NCBI GenBank assembly: GCA_027023445.1
Contig: JALVVK010000084.1
Coordinates: 1 to 35,003, forward strand
Length of the DNA: 35,003 bases
Reading direction: 5' to 3'
DNA from: Deltaproteobacteria bacterium
GTDB taxonomy: Bacteria; Desulfobacterota; Dissulfuribacteria; Dissulfuribacterales; JALVPX01
The position numbers and the translations under genes were made by a program. Within the stretch, counting starts at the first letter, position 1; the number at the start of each line of letters is the position of its first letter. Below are positions 16,863 through 26,360 of this stretch, piece by piece. The notes under the pieces were generated by a model. The model did not search any database. It saw nothing but the letters and a program-made list of their open reading frames with translations, and was not told the DNA's origin.

Positions 16863-17950
16863 TTCCAGAATTCTCTCCTCAGCCTGTCTATGGTACGGGG
16901 AAAACTCAGCGTCCGGCGGTAAAGCGCCCTTTGCCTGTCGCTGCTTGTTCCCTCGCTCAGTATTCTGTTGAGTGGCAGCATATATACACGGGAGCCGAGG
17001 TTTCTGGCAATGGGTGAGAGGGTATCCACAAGGCTGGACGCGGCCTGGGCGATAGTGCTCATGCTGCCCGACGGCGAGACATAGTTTCCACGCAGACCGT
17101 ATCTTACCGCCTGCCATCTATTGGCCAGAATGAGCTGGCGGTGCATAAGCCCGCTGAGGGACCTGTTCATGATTGCCTGAACCGTTGCCTGGATAAGCGC
17201 TCCAATGGCAATTATTTCATCCAGTCGGCAGGGCAGGTCACATATCCTGACTTCCAGGGTGCCAAGCTCCGGATGGGGCCTTACGTCCCACCAGATGTCG
17301 CGCACCTGTTTGATGGCTCCTGTCTCCTTCAACATGTCCATGAGCCGCTGATATTCCTCCCATGTGCCAAGTGGGGCAGGTATGCCGGTTCTGGGCAGTG
17401 CGCCAAAGAGCCTTGAACGGTAGGAATAGAGGCCGGTGTCCCTGCCTTCAAAAAACGGGGAGGACGTGGTCAATGCGAGAAATATGGGCAGGAAGGCCCG
17501 GATATGATCAAAAACCATTATGGCGGTTTTGCCGTCCGGCATGCCTATGTGTACGTGAAGTCCCTGGGTGATAAGCCTTCTTCCGACCTCCTGGAGTTCC
17601 CGCATGATTTCCCTGTATCGTTCGCCACTGGTGAGGATCTGGCCTGACGAAGAGGAAAAGGGATGCAGACTGGCAGCATAGGTTACGCAGCGTGCCTGGC
17701 CGGATATCTTTTCCAGATAGCGGATGGTTGCTGCCAGATCATCCAATGCCTCATCAGGGGAATCGCATATCCCGGTGGTAATCTCTACCATGGATCGGAT
17801 AAATTCCTCCTTTACGCGGGTTTTATGCGCCTTGTCCACCATCTCAAGGATCCTGGGAGCGGCGGGTGTCAGCGCAAAAGAGTCCGGGTCAAGGAGCTGG
17901 AATTCCAGCTCAATGCCAATGGTAAGCGGTTTACTCGCTGTAAAAATCAT
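16859..17950 (-). CDS. Carboxylate-amine ligase of GCS2 family (YbdK-like)
   Basis: ATP-dependent ligase related to glutamate-cysteine ligase type 2, which joins a gamma-carboxylate to an amine. The N-terminus TIGIELEFQLLD matches the family's metal/ATP-binding strand, and QGLHVHIGMPD, YSYRSRLFGALPRTG and GTLEVRICD are further conserved blocks. Length 363 is usual. E. coli YbdK has weak gamma-glutamylcysteine synthetase activity, so a gamma-glutamyl product is plausible but not proven. It overlaps the end of the M20 gene by 20 bases and overlaps ggt by four, so all three should be co-expressed. The ribosome binding site of the ATG is weak. Confidence 0.87.
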   Translation of the reverse strand: MIFTASKPLTIGIELEFQLLDPDSFALTPAAPRILEMVDKAHKTRVKEEFIRSMVEITTGICDSPDEALDDLAATIRYLEKISGQARCVTYAASLHPFSSSSGQILTSGERYREIMRELQEVGRRLITQGLHVHIGMPDGKTAIMVFDHIRAFLPIFLALTTSSPFFEGRDTGLYSYRSRLFGALPRTGIPAPLGTWEEYQRLMDMLKETGAIKQVRDIWWDVRPHPELGTLEVRICDLPCRLDEIIAIGALIQATVQAIMNRSLSGLMHRQLILANRWQAVRYGLRGNYVSPSGSMSTIAQAASSLVDTLSPIARNLGSRVYMLPLNRILSEGTSSDRQRALYRRTLSFPRTIDRLRREFWK

Positions 17951-19115
17951 TTCGCAGGTACATCATGACAACAGTTGCAAGGAAGGCCGCCCCTATGGGA
18001 AGTACCCCCTCGTCAAAGTCAAAGCGTGAGCTGTGGGCAGGGGCTGATTCCCATCCCTTTTTTGACGCCCCGAATCTTACAAAACATCCGGGAATCTCCC
18101 TGAGATAATAGGCGAAATCCTCTCCTCCAAGACTTGGGTGGGCCTGGCGTACCACACCCTGTTTCCCGACGACCCTGAGTGCGGCCTGCCTGGCCGTCTC
18201 CGCGGCATCTTCATGGTTTATCACAGGAGGGTAGCCCTGGGTGAAGGAGATTGATGTCCTGGCATGGTAAAGTTCTCCTGTTGCCTTGACCATGCGTTCC
18301 AGGCCGCTGATGAGTTTCTCCCTCACTTCGGCATGCGTGGTGCGAATGGTCCCTTCAAGATGGGCCTTGTCGGCAATGACGTTGGCAGCATGCCCTCCCT
18401 TTATGCTGCCTACCGTTACAACGCTGGGGTATACCGGGTTTATCTCCCTGGATACAAGGGTCTGGATGCTCATGACCAGGAGACTGGCCACCACAATGCT
18501 GTCCACCGTCTCGTGGGGCCTTGCCGCATGTCCTCCCCTGCCATTTATGTCAATGGAAAAGGTGTCCGCATAAGCGCATATTATGCCAGGTTGCACGGCG
18601 ATCTGCCCCACGTCGAAGTGCCGGTCTATATGCCCGCCGAAGATCGCATCCACCCCTGAAAGGGCGCCCCCTTCTATCATGCGCTTCGCACCTCCGGTGG
18701 ATTCTTCAGCGGGCTGGAAAAGCAGACGAACTCTGCCGCAAGGCCTGGCCCTTTGCAGCAGGGCGGCCGCCCCCAGAAGCATGGCCACGTGGCCGTCATG
18801 ACCGCACGCGTGCATTATGCCGGGGTTTTGGGACGCAAAGGCAAGCCCTGTTTTTTCCTTTATTGGCAGGGCATCCATGTCCGCCCTGAGAGCCACGCAT
18901 CTTTTATCCGGGGCCGCGTTTCCTGTCTCCCCGATAACACCTGTGCCGGCGATGCCTTTTTTGTACCTGATACCCAACCGCTCCAGCTCACGGCAAATCA
19001 GCTCAGAGGTTTTATGTTCGCTGAAGCCGAGTTCGGGGAATTCGTGTAACCTGCGCCTGATTTCCACCATGCGCGATGAAATTTCCGGATCTGCTCTTAA
19101 TGCCTGTCCGTTCAC
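17931..19115 (-). CDS. M20 family metal-dependent amidohydrolase (hippurate/IAA-amino acid hydrolase type)
   Basis: A two-metal peptidase-like enzyme that splits N-acyl or amide bonds of amino acids. Ligands seen are Cys and His in HACGHDGH, the Glu pair in PAEESTGG, His in GGHIDRH and the late His in PAHSSRFDFDE. The dimerisation insert contains GRGGHAARPHETVD. At 394 residues it is typical, with no signal peptide. It starts with GTG at 19115, with GAGG nine bases before; the ATG just upstream meets an immediate stop. It is first in the operon with the GCS2 ligase and the gamma-glutamyltransferase, hinting at a gamma-glutamyl or amide turnover pathway. Confidence 0.88.
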   Translation of the reverse strand: MNGQALRADPEISSRMVEIRRRLHEFPELGFSEHKTSELICRELERLGIRYKKGIAGTGVIGETGNAAPDKRCVALRADMDALPIKEKTGLAFASQNPGIMHACGHDGHVAMLLGAAALLQRARPCGRVRLLFQPAEESTGGAKRMIEGGALSGVDAIFGGHIDRHFDVGQIAVQPGIICAYADTFSIDINGRGGHAARPHETVDSIVVASLLVMSIQTLVSREINPVYPSVVTVGSIKGGHAANVIADKAHLEGTIRTTHAEVREKLISGLERMVKATGELYHARTSISFTQGYPPVINHEDAAETARQAALRVVGKQGVVRQAHPSLGGEDFAYYLREIPGCFVRFGASKKGWESAPAHSSRFDFDEGVLPIGAAFLATVVMMYLRNDFYSE

Positions 19116-19166
19116 TGGACCATCCTCTCTGATTTTGGAAACAGCTTAATATACATAAAAAAGGAT

Positions 19167-19192
19167 ATTGCCGTCATTAATTGGCGTCATTA
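19167..19192. repeat. Tandem 13-base repeat upstream of the M20 operon
   Basis: ATTGCCGTCATTA is followed directly by ATTGGCGTCATTA, differing at one base. The pair lies 52-77 bases before the M20 GTG start, where a regulator could bind. It might equally serve the divergent chemotaxis pair. No known operator matches. Confidence 0.45.
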
Positions 19193-19302
19193 AAGGATAA
19201 AGAATCAGTTCCGGCACTACGCGATTCTCCAAGAATTATCGCGAGGAACAGGTTGAGATGCTGGAATTTTCCCTGCCGGGTGGATAGGCCAGGCGTTTTA
19301 GT

Positions 19303-19329
19303 TAAAGAAAGGCCTCATAACTCCGATAA
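19303..19329 (+). promoter_or_regulatory. Sigma-28 (FliA) type promoter of the SBP-chemoreceptor pair
   Basis: TAAAGAAA, 11 bases, then TCCGATAA. The E. coli FliA consensus is TAAAGTTT-N11-GCCGATAA, so the spacing is exact and 13 of 16 positions agree. Transcription would start near 19336, 34 bases before the gene start. Confidence 0.75.
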
Positions 19330-19369
19330 CCTTTAACAGGCGGAATAATTAGTAAAGGAGGCCTTTAAA

Positions 19370-20554
19370 ATGAGTGCCAGAACAGTCGAGAAATTTTCAA
19401 TCATCAGGACGGTTGTTTGGTTTGCGATATCAATTTGCCTTGTGTTAGTCCCATTCCCCCTGGTCCATGCCTCGCAGGGGGTAACATCTACTTCCATATT
19501 ACTTTGTGCCTCCAATGCCCAGAGTGGACCGGCCATGTTTCTCGGAAAAGAGTACACAAAGGGTTTTAATGCGGTATTTTCCCAGGTCAATAAAAATAGT
19601 GGTATTAACGGCAGAAAGATTGAGCTGAATGTTCTCGATGATGGTTATGAGCCTGACAGGGCCATTGAAAACACCAATAAGTTTGTCAACTCTGGCTGCT
19701 TTCTCCTAACAGGTTATGTGGGGACTCCAACCTCCAAGGCAACCCTCCCTGTAGCAGAAAAGGCAGGCATTCCCTACTTTTTCCCCTTTACAGGCGCAGA
19801 ATTTTTAAGAAATCCGGTCCGGCCTCTGGTCTTTAATCTGAGGGCCTCATATTTTATGGAGACCGAAGAGATGGTCCATTACCTTGCGGATGTGAAGGGG
19901 CTGAAGAAAATAGCCATCTTCTATCAGGATGATTCATATGGCCGCGCAGGGCTTAAGGGGTTTAAAAAGGCCATGGACAAGAGGGGACTAAAAATAGCGG
20001 GGGAGGCCACATATCCAAGAAACACCGTTGCTGTGAGCAGGGCCGTTATAACTATGCGCAGGATAAGGCCTGAGGCGATAGTAATGATCGGGGCATATGA
20101 GCCATGTGCCGCCTTTATCAAGAAGGCGAAAAAGGTGGGGCTGACCAATACCCGCTTTATAAACATCTCTTTTGTGGGGAGCAAAGCGCTTCTCAAGGAA
20201 CTCGGGCCATATGGCGAGGGCGTACTGGTTACACAGGTGGTTCCTCTTCCATGGGATAGTTCCCTGCCAGGTATAAGGGATTATTTACAGACAATGAAGG
20301 CGGCCTATCCTGGCTTTGAACCCGGTTTTGTGAGTCTTGAGGGTTATCTTGCTGCAAAGACCCTGGTTCAGGTTTTAAAAAATGCAGGCAATGATCCCAC
20401 GAGGAAATCAGTTGTGGCCGCGGCTGATAATCTCAGAAATTTTGATCTTGGTATAAATGTGCCCATCTCCTTTTCACCCACAGACCATCAGGGCATGGAA
20501 AAGGTATATCTTACCGTGATAAAGGACGGAAAATTCCAGCAGGTCAACTATTGA
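19370..20554 (+). CDS. Periplasmic solute-binding protein, Leu/Ile/Val-binding (LivJ) type
   Basis: A 394-residue type I periplasmic binding protein related to the receptors of branched-chain amino acid ABC transporters. Residues about 13-35 form a signal peptide ([15 protein letters not shown], cleavage near VHAS). The mature part begins with [20 protein letters not shown], where these receptors bind the amino acid backbone, and has the typical [19 protein letters not shown] segment. GGAGG precedes the ATG. No permease or ATPase gene is nearby; the next gene, 13 bases on, is a chemoreceptor. With the sigma-28-like promoter, this suggests it senses a solute for chemotaxis instead of, or besides, feeding a transporter. 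Ligand unknown. Confidence 0.88.
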   Translation: MSARTVEKFSIIRTVVWFAISICLVLVPFPLVHASQGVTSTSILLCASNAQSGPAMFLGKEYTKGFNAVFSQVNKNSGINGRKIELNVLDDGYEPDRAIENTNKFVNSGCFLLTGYVGTPTSKATLPVAEKAGIPYFFPFTGAEFLRNPVRPLVFNLRASYFMETEEMVHYLADVKGLKKIAIFYQDDSYGRAGLKGFKKAMDKRGLKIAGEATYPRNTVAVSRAVITMRRIRPEAIVMIGAYEPCAAFIKKAKKVGLTNTRFINISFVGSKALLKELGPYGEGVLVTQVVPLPWDSSLPGIRDYLQTMKAAYPGFEPGFVSLEGYLAAKTLVQVLKNAGNDPTRKSVVAAADNLRNFDLGINVPISFSPTDHQGMEKVYLTVIKDGKFQQVNY

Positions 20555-20567
20555 TCAGGAGCATAAA

Positions 20568-22625
20568 ATGGGACAGATATTCAGCCGAATAAGGATATCA
20601 TGGCTTGTGGCAGCTACCTTTGTCTTTGGGATAACGGCCCTTGGCTTCATTTGCCTGTTGTCATACCTCAACATGAAAGATGGCCTTAAGGGCTTTGACC
20701 AGGTGGCATCTCTCGTGATTTCGCAAAGTCAAAACGCGGATCAGGACACGGATACCTCTGCCATCCTGACACTTGAGCGTGTAAAGGCAGATATTTTTTC
20801 ACTCTATGACGCCAACGAACCTCGACTCATAACAAAAGTACAAAAAAGGGCAGAAAGTGATTTTGATGCTATAGAATCCATTCCCAGGGCCAAATCAGTT
20901 GTTTCGGGCCTACGACAGTTCATAAAGAAGGCCTCTGAGGTTAACATTGGAATACTTGATGCCAGGAAAAGATGGAAGGCAAAGACGAAAGACATTCTCC
21001 AACAGTATGCACAGGTACGCAAAAACATACTGGATGCTGTGGATGAGGCCGAATTCAATCTTATAATGAGTGGAGATGCCATTGCCAGGGCCTCCAACCC
21101 TAAAGATGTAAAGAAAAAGACAGACAAGCTCATTAATGTGGACTACATGGCCGTTTCCACCCTCAAGAATATCCTTGGCCATTTCCAGGATTTTCTTTTG
21201 ATAAGGGCGGAGCTTGCTTCTGTTGACGAGCCGGAATACATGGAACCCTTGAAAGAACGGTTTAACGCCGCCTTTTACAAGATCTCCCAGCTTGTTGGAG
21301 GCCTTAACGGCTTGCCTATTGGAAGTAAAACCAAAACTTCCATAAAACATGCCCTGGATTCCATGAAAAGGGATGTTTCCACCATGTTCGGCCTGAGACA
21401 GGATATGCTGGCTAAAAAGGCCGAGAAGAATAAACTTATGCACCAGATGGCTGCATTGTCACACCAACTCGATAAAATTTCCGTTGATATTTCTGGGGCA
21501 ATCACGTCAGAGGTTTCTGCTATAGCAAAGCAACAGAAGGAGCAACTCAATAGCAGGCTTAAAATCATGGGAATAGTACTGGCTGTTAGCGTGTTTCTGT
21601 GCCTGTTCATTGGGGTATCTCTGACACGATTCCTTACAAAGCGGTTTGAGGCGGTTGCACGTCTGCTTAACAGTCTTTTTGACAGGATCTCCAGTGGAAA
21701 TTTCAACTTCAGTGACCTTGAAAGACTCAAGGGAGACGATGAGCTTGCACATATCCAAAATCTTCTTTTTGAGACGGTGGTAAAGGTTGGAAACATCCTG
21801 AAGGAGGTTTCCAAGAGCTCCGGAGAGGTCTTTGACAAGACCACCAAACTGGATAAGGCGGCCAACAGTATGGCCATATCGGCTGGCAGGGCAGAAGAAG
21901 TCGCAGTGGACATTCAGTCCCTTGCCAAGGTGACAAATGACTATGTCTCAAAGGTAAATTCCTCTATAGAAGAGGTTAACTATGCCATTGACCGGGTAGT
22001 TGACCACGTCAGTTCCTCAAGCGCGGATGCCGCAGAAGCGGAGGTAAAATTGACGGACGTAAAGAGTGCGGTAAACGAACTCGTGACATCTTCCCAGAAG
22101 ATTGGCGAGATCACCAGTCTTATCGGTTCCATTGCCCAACAGACCAATCTCTTGGCCCTTAATGCAACCATAGAGGCCGCAAGGGCTGGAGAGGCTGGTA
22201 AGGGTTTCGCTGTTGTGGCCAACGAGGTCAAGGAACTCGCAAAAGAAACAGGTGGATCAGTGGAGGAAATCGAGAGAATAGTATCTGAAATTCAGGACGG
22301 TGTTCGCCGGGTAAGTACGACCATAGATCATGCATCCACCACAATTGCCACTATTTCGCAGGAATCCGCCAGGGTAGAAAATAGCATAGAAGAAGAAAGA
22401 AACGCCATTCATGAAATCACAAGTCAGGCAGAAGAGACCAAGCACGAAACAGAGGCTATTGTGGAAAGAATAAAGGAAATTGTTGATACCTCACAGACCA
22501 CCTCTGTCCTTGCAAAAGAGGTGAAGAGTGTATCTGAAAATCTACAGAGTGTAGGGACAAGGCTGAGAGAGGCACTGTCGCGGTTCAGGCTTGGTGCCCA
22601 AAGAGATGCCGATGAGGCCGTGTAG
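20568..22625 (+). CDS. Methyl-accepting chemotaxis protein with helical periplasmic domain
   Basis: A 685-residue membrane chemoreceptor that signals through CheA/CheW. Transmembrane helix 1 is at about 11-33 and helix 2 at about 334-354 ([20 protein letters not shown]). The ~300 residues between are Lys/Ala/Leu-rich and look all-helical, like a HBM or four-helix-bundle sensor. A HAMP-like linker follows. The cytoplasmic tip [19 protein letters not shown], then [20 protein letters not shown], is the CheA/CheW contact region. AGGAG precedes the ATG. It follows the solute-binding gene closely, so that protein may be its ligand partner. It shows no CheR/CheB-tethering pentapeptide at the end (ADEAV). 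Confidence 0.95.
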   Translation: MGQIFSRIRISWLVAATFVFGITALGFICLLSYLNMKDGLKGFDQVASLVISQSQNADQDTDTSAILTLERVKADIFSLYDANEPRLITKVQKRAESDFDAIESIPRAKSVVSGLRQFIKKASEVNIGILDARKRWKAKTKDILQQYAQVRKNILDAVDEAEFNLIMSGDAIARASNPKDVKKKTDKLINVDYMAVSTLKNILGHFQDFLLIRAELASVDEPEYMEPLKERFNAAFYKISQLVGGLNGLPIGSKTKTSIKHALDSMKRDVSTMFGLRQDMLAKKAEKNKLMHQMAALSHQLDKISVDISGAITSEVSAIAKQQKEQLNSRLKIMGIVLAVSVFLCLFIGVSLTRFLTKRFEAVARLLNSLFDRISSGNFNFSDLERLKGDDELAHIQNLLFETVVKVGNILKEVSKSSGEVFDKTTKLDKAANSMAISAGRAEEVAVDIQSLAKVTNDYVSKVNSSIEEVNYAIDRVVDHVSSSSADAAEAEVKLTDVKSAVNELVTSSQKIGEITSLIGSIAQQTNLLALNATIEAARAGEAGKGFAVVANEVKELAKETGGSVEEIERIVSEIQDGVRRVSTTIDHASTTIATISQESARVENSIEEERNAIHEITSQAEETKHETEAIVERIKEIVDTSQTTSVLAKEVKSVSENLQSVGTRLREALSRFRLGAQRDADEAV

Positions 22626-23002
22626 GCAGAATTGAAATGGGCTATATCCATTGAGTCCTGGCCCTAAGCCCTGAAATGACCATGCAGTATGCAAATCAAG
22701 GGCAGGAATGAAGTGACTTCTTGCGTCTTTAAATACCGTCTCCACCCTCTTTAAGGTACTTGGTCATAAAAGTACATTCGTTGATTTTTATCCCCAAGCC
22801 CCTTTTAAAAAAGGTCTTGAGGTAAGTTGTGTGTCACAATTGTTGGAGGTCTTTTCGTTATGAGACCGCCTGACCTTGAGCTGTGTAGTTGGAATAATAT
22901 CCCCTTAATGTTTTTGGACCCTGATGTACGGTTCAGGATAATTTCGGGGTATAAATTGAATAATCCGTTGTCATCGTTTTTTTCTAATGGTAGTCTTTCG
23001 GC
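22626..23002. other. Gene-free stretch before the radical SAM gene
   Basis: This AT-rich stretch of 377 bases has no convincing gene. A palindrome CCTTTTAAAAAAGG lies near 22800-22813 and a small stem CCTGA/TCAGG near 22920-22938. A 55-codon frame from 22859 to 23027 has GGAGG in front but unconvincing codons and overlaps the next gene, so I do not call it. Promoters for the haem genes may lie here; I cannot place one. Confidence 0.4.
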
Positions 23003-24061
23003 ATGGACTTTCAACTTAAATGGTTAGCATGGGAAATTACAAGGCGATGTAATCTGCATTGTGTGCACTGCCGTTCATCCTCAGAGATGGACGTCAAGGG
23101 TCATCCGGATTTTCCCCTGGAGGAGGCACGCAGGGTAATAGACGATATAGCAGGTTTTGCAAGGCCTGTTGTGGTCCTGTCCGGCGGGGAGCCTCTTTTG
23201 AGAGACGATGTGTTTGAGATCGCCTCTTATGGCACGCGGAAAGGCCTCAGGATGTGCCTTGCCACCAACGGAACGCTGGTAACACCCGATGTGTGCGGGA
23301 AGATCAGGGATTCCGGTATCTGCATGGTTTCCCTGAGCCTTGATGGCTCCACCGCGGAGGTGCACGACAATTTCAGGCAGCAGCCGGGAGCCTTTGACGG
23401 CACCATCAACGCCGCCCGGCTGTTCAGGGAAAACGGCATCAGTTTCCTGATCAATTCCTCATTTACCAAAAGGAATCAGCCAGAGGTGCAGAAGGTTTAC
23501 AGACTGGCAAAGGAGATCGGGGCCACGGCGTGGTACATGTTTATGATTGTGCCTACAGGAAGAGGTAAGGAAATCCTGGACGAACTTATATCGCCTGAGG
23601 ATTATGAGGAACTTCTCAAGTGGCACTATGAGATGGAAAAACATGAGGACCAGATCCTTGTAAGGCCGACCTGCGCTCCCCATTACTATCGTATAAGGAT
23701 GCAGATGGCCAGGAAGGAAGGAATCAAGGTCCAGCATCGTTCCCTGAAGTTTTCCACGGGAGGGGCGAAGGGATGCCTGGCAGGCCAGCTTATCGCCCTG
23801 ATTGACGTGGATGGAAATGTTCTTCCCTGCAGCTACTTCCCCAAGGCCGCGGGCAACATAAGGGAATCCTCCATGAAAGATATATGGGAGAACAGCCGGC
23901 TTTTTAAAGAACTCAGGGATTATTCCTCATACAGGGGGCGTTGCGGCAAGTGTGAGTACGTGAGGGTTTGCGGGGGGTGCAGGGCCAGGGCCTATGCCAT
24001 AAACGGTGATTATCTGGCAGAGGAGCCCTTTTGTAACTACATGCCTAAAAATTATTCCTGA
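23003..24061 (+). CDS. ahbD: Radical SAM/SPASM haem-synthesis protein, AhbD-like (or AhbC-like)
   Basis: A 352-residue radical SAM enzyme. Cys16, Cys20 and Cys23 in CNLHCVHC bind the SAM 4Fe-4S cluster, and [11 protein letters not shown] is the SAM-binding motif. The C-terminal part has [18 protein letters not shown] and EEPFC, the Cys set of a SPASM domain. Sequence style, particularly [22 protein letters not shown], is that of AhbC/AhbD, which deacetylate didecarboxysirohaem or decarboxylate Fe-coproporphyrin III in the alternative haem pathway. The next genes are hemE, hemH and a PPO, which supports a role in haem. I cannot separate AhbD from AhbC with certainty. Ribosome binding site is weak. 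The TGA stop lies inside the left end of a repeat element. Confidence 0.72.
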   Translation: MDFQLKWLAWEITRRCNLHCVHCRSSSEMDVKGHPDFPLEEARRVIDDIAGFARPVVVLSGGEPLLRDDVFEIASYGTRKGLRMCLATNGTLVTPDVCGKIRDSGICMVSLSLDGSTAEVHDNFRQQPGAFDGTINAARLFRENGISFLINSSFTKRNQPEVQKVYRLAKEIGATAWYMFMIVPTGRGKEILDELISPEDYEELLKWHYEMEKHEDQILVRPTCAPHYYRIRMQMARKEGIKVQHRSLKFSTGGAKGCLAGQLIALIDVDGNVLPCSYFPKAAGNIRESSMKDIWENSRLFKELRDYSSYRGRCGKCEYVRVCGGCRARAYAINGDYLAEEPFCNYMPKNYS

Positions 24062-24322
24062 TTATACACTTCAGATGCCTGAGAAAATGATTTACCGTGG
24101 AAATAGCTCATGGGGCATAGCTCATGATTTAAGGAAAAGGATGATTTTTTGTGACTATCATCTTGTGAGCCATGGGCATGAAAATGCTGGATGATAAGTG
24201 GTGAATTGTAAATTATAGCAAGCAAGATTTTTAATCTTTTACTTTGAGCTTTGAGCTATTTCTTCCAGTTGCGTTCCCTTTGCCATGTATGTTTGGCAAA
24301 CTTGCGAGCCGCATAATCCGGG
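24058..24322. repeat. MITE-like repeat, copy A
   Basis: About 265 non-coding bases that align along most of their length with copy B at 29881-30167. The right end GCATAATCCGGG is identical to that of copy B; the left end CCTGATTATACAC is a degraded form. Inside are shared AAAATGATTTACCGTG, GGATGATTTTTTGTGACTAT and TTTTTAATCTTTTACTTTGAG, and stem-forming GCTCATG/CATGAGC words. GATTATACA occurs both at the left end and just after the right end. No transposase frame is present, so it would move only in trans. Confidence 0.8.
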
Positions 24323-24360
24323 ATTATACAGTGGATAAAGGCTGATACAGGAGGATACGA

Positions 24361-25386
24361 GTGAACGACGCTTTTTTGAAGGCCTGCGCAGGTGAACCCG
24401 TTCGCCCGGTGCCGGTATGGATCATGAGACAGGCCGGACGATATCTACCTGAGTACAGGGAAGTAAGGGGACAGACGGATTTCCTCACCCTTTGCAAGAC
24501 CCCTGAGCTGGCCGCAAAGGTAACATTGCAGCCGGTTGATATACTGGGAGTGGACGCGGCCATCCTCTTTTCAGACATACTTATTCCCCTGGAGGCCATG
24601 GGGTCCGGGCTTGTTTTTTCCGAGGGACGCGGCCCTGTGCTGGATCCTCCCTTCAGGTCAGAGGCCGACCTTGACCGCTTGCACTGCATAGACCCGGAAT
24701 CAGAGGTTCCTTTTGTGCTTGAGACCATTCGAATACTAAGGGAGCAGTTGAAACACAAGGTGCCACTTATCGGTTTTGCCGGCGCCCCGTTCACCCTGGC
24801 CACCTACCTGATTGAAGGTGGGACAACCAAGTCCTTTGTGCATACCAGGCGTCTGCTTTTTGGAGTTCCTGCGCTTTTTGCCAGTCTGATGGAACTGCTT
24901 ACCGACGTAACCATTGCGTATCTAAGTTCCCAGATTCGAGCCGGGGCCCAGGCCGTTCAGCTGTTTGATACCTGGGCAGGGATACTGTCCCGGGAGGAAT
25001 ACGGGGCCCATGTGCTTCCCCATGTAAAGCGCATCATGGAGGAGCTTTCATCCCTGGGGGTGCCGAGGATCTACTTTGTCCTGGATGGCTGTCACATACT
25101 GGAATCCATAAAAGAGACAGGAGCCGACGTGATCGGGCTTGACTGGCGCACAGAGATTTCCCGCGCTGTTTCAAGGCTTGGGCCAGAGGTGGTTCTTCAG
25201 GGCAACCTCGATCCCGGCTGCCTGTTCATGCAGGAGGAGGCCCTCAGGAGGCGGGTGGCCCGCATCCTTGAGCAGGGCAGGGAGGCAAGGGCCCACATAT
25301 TCAACCTGGGACACGGCATCATGCCTGAGGTGTCCCCGGAAAAGGCCAGGCTACTGGTCGAGATGGTCCATGAACTGTCTGCGTAA
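24361..25386 (+). CDS. hemE: Uroporphyrinogen decarboxylase
   Basis: Removes four carboxyl groups from uroporphyrinogen III to give coproporphyrinogen III. Signature blocks are WIMRQAGRYLPEYR, ILFSDILIPLEAMG, GFAGAPFTLATYLIEGG, GNLDPGCLF and NLGHGIMPEV. At 341 residues it is normal. It starts with GTG at 24361, six bases after GGAGG. hemH follows by eight bases, and a PPO gene overlaps hemH, so this is a compact haem operon. The radical SAM gene upstream is separated by repeat copy A, so it may or may not be in the same transcript. Confidence 0.96.
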   Translation: MNDAFLKACAGEPVRPVPVWIMRQAGRYLPEYREVRGQTDFLTLCKTPELAAKVTLQPVDILGVDAAILFSDILIPLEAMGSGLVFSEGRGPVLDPPFRSEADLDRLHCIDPESEVPFVLETIRILREQLKHKVPLIGFAGAPFTLATYLIEGGTTKSFVHTRRLLFGVPALFASLMELLTDVTIAYLSSQIRAGAQAVQLFDTWAGILSREEYGAHVLPHVKRIMEELSSLGVPRIYFVLDGCHILESIKETGADVIGLDWRTEISRAVSRLGPEVVLQGNLDPGCLFMQEEALRRRVARILEQGREARAHIFNLGHGIMPEVSPEKARLLVEMVHELSA

Positions 25387-25394
25387 CTGCTGAA

Positions 25395-26360
25395 ATGACC
25401 GGGATTGTTCTTCTTAACATGGGAGGCCCTGATTCCCTGGACGCGGTAAGGCCTTTTCTCTACAATCTTTTTTCAGACAGGGATATTATTCAGCTTGGTC
25501 CCTCTTTCCTGCAGCCCCTGATCGCCTGGTCCATAGCACGCAAGAGGGCGCCTAAGAGCCGGGCCGCGTATGAGAAGATAGGCGGCAGGAGCCCCCTTGC
25601 CGATATCACCGCCAGGCAGGCGGATGCCCTGCAATCCCTTTTAAACAGTAGAGGAGCGGGGCGGGTGATCGTTGCTTCCGGCATGCGCTACTGGCATCCC
25701 CGCACCATTGATGCCTTGAAGGGGCTGAAGGCGCAGGGCGTTAAAAAGGTTCTTGGCCTGTCTCTTTATCCCCACTACAGCAGGGCCACAAGCGGCACGT
25801 CTCTCAGGGATTTCAAAAAGGCGGCGGCCTCGCTTGGTCTTGACGCCACCTCCATTGACTGTTATCCAGATCATCCCGGATATGTTGCCGCCCTTGCTCA
25901 GGTAGTGACAGAGGGAGAGCGCAGGCTCAGGCGGGAGGCTGAATCCTTCACCCTGGTGTACAGCGCCCACAGTCTTCCAAAGAGTATGATAGACCAGGGG
26001 GACCCATACGTGGATCACCTTCACCGGACCATCTCAGCGCTTGAGGCACTGACAGGCATAAGGGGCAGGCTTTGTTTCCAGAGCAGAAGCGGACCTGTTG
26101 AATGGCTTGAGCCTGCAACCGATGTCATGCTGAATGAGCTTGCGTCCAGGGGGGAAAAGGCCTTGCTGGTTCTCCCGATAAGTTTCGTTTCCGATCACAT
26201 TGAGACCCTGTACGAGATAGACATGCTATATGGAGATATGATGGCAAAAAGAGGAGTAAGACTTCTGCGAACACAGTCCCTTAACGATAACGCGTTGTTT
26301 ATCAGCGCCCTTGCGGATATGGCCCTGGAAAAAATAAAGGAGGAAGGATGGCAAGGGTAG
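25395..26360 (+). CDS. hemH: Ferrochelatase
   Basis: Inserts Fe2+ into a porphyrin in the last steps of haem synthesis. The catalytic His is in YSAHSLPKS (about residue 197), with LCFQSRSGPVEWLEP and the conserved acid segment FVSDHIETLYEID near 275. The start LLNMGGPDS is typical of the family. At 321 residues it is of usual length, with no membrane segment. Whether its substrate is protoporphyrin IX or coproporphyrin III cannot be told for sure; the neighbouring PPO and hemE allow either. There is only a weak ribosome binding site, so translation may be coupled to hemE. Confidence 0.95.
   Translation: MTGIVLLNMGGPDSLDAVRPFLYNLFSDRDIIQLGPSFLQPLIAWSIARKRAPKSRAAYEKIGGRSPLADITARQADALQSLLNSRGAGRVIVASGMRYWHPRTIDALKGLKAQGVKKVLGLSLYPHYSRATSGTSLRDFKKAAASLGLDATSIDCYPDHPGYVAALAQVVTEGERRLRREAESFTLVYSAHSLPKSMIDQGDPYVDHLHRTISALEALTGIRGRLCFQSRSGPVEWLEPATDVMLNELASRGEKALLVLPISFVSDHIETLYEIDMLYGDMMAKRGVRLLRTQSLNDNALFISALADMALEKIKEEGWQG

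Noticed and set aside
22859-23027. 55-codon plus-strand ORF with GGAGG before the ATG, overlapping the radical SAM start
   Set aside because: Its composition is like the surrounding AT-rich non-coding DNA, it resembles no family, and it overlaps a real gene start in another frame.
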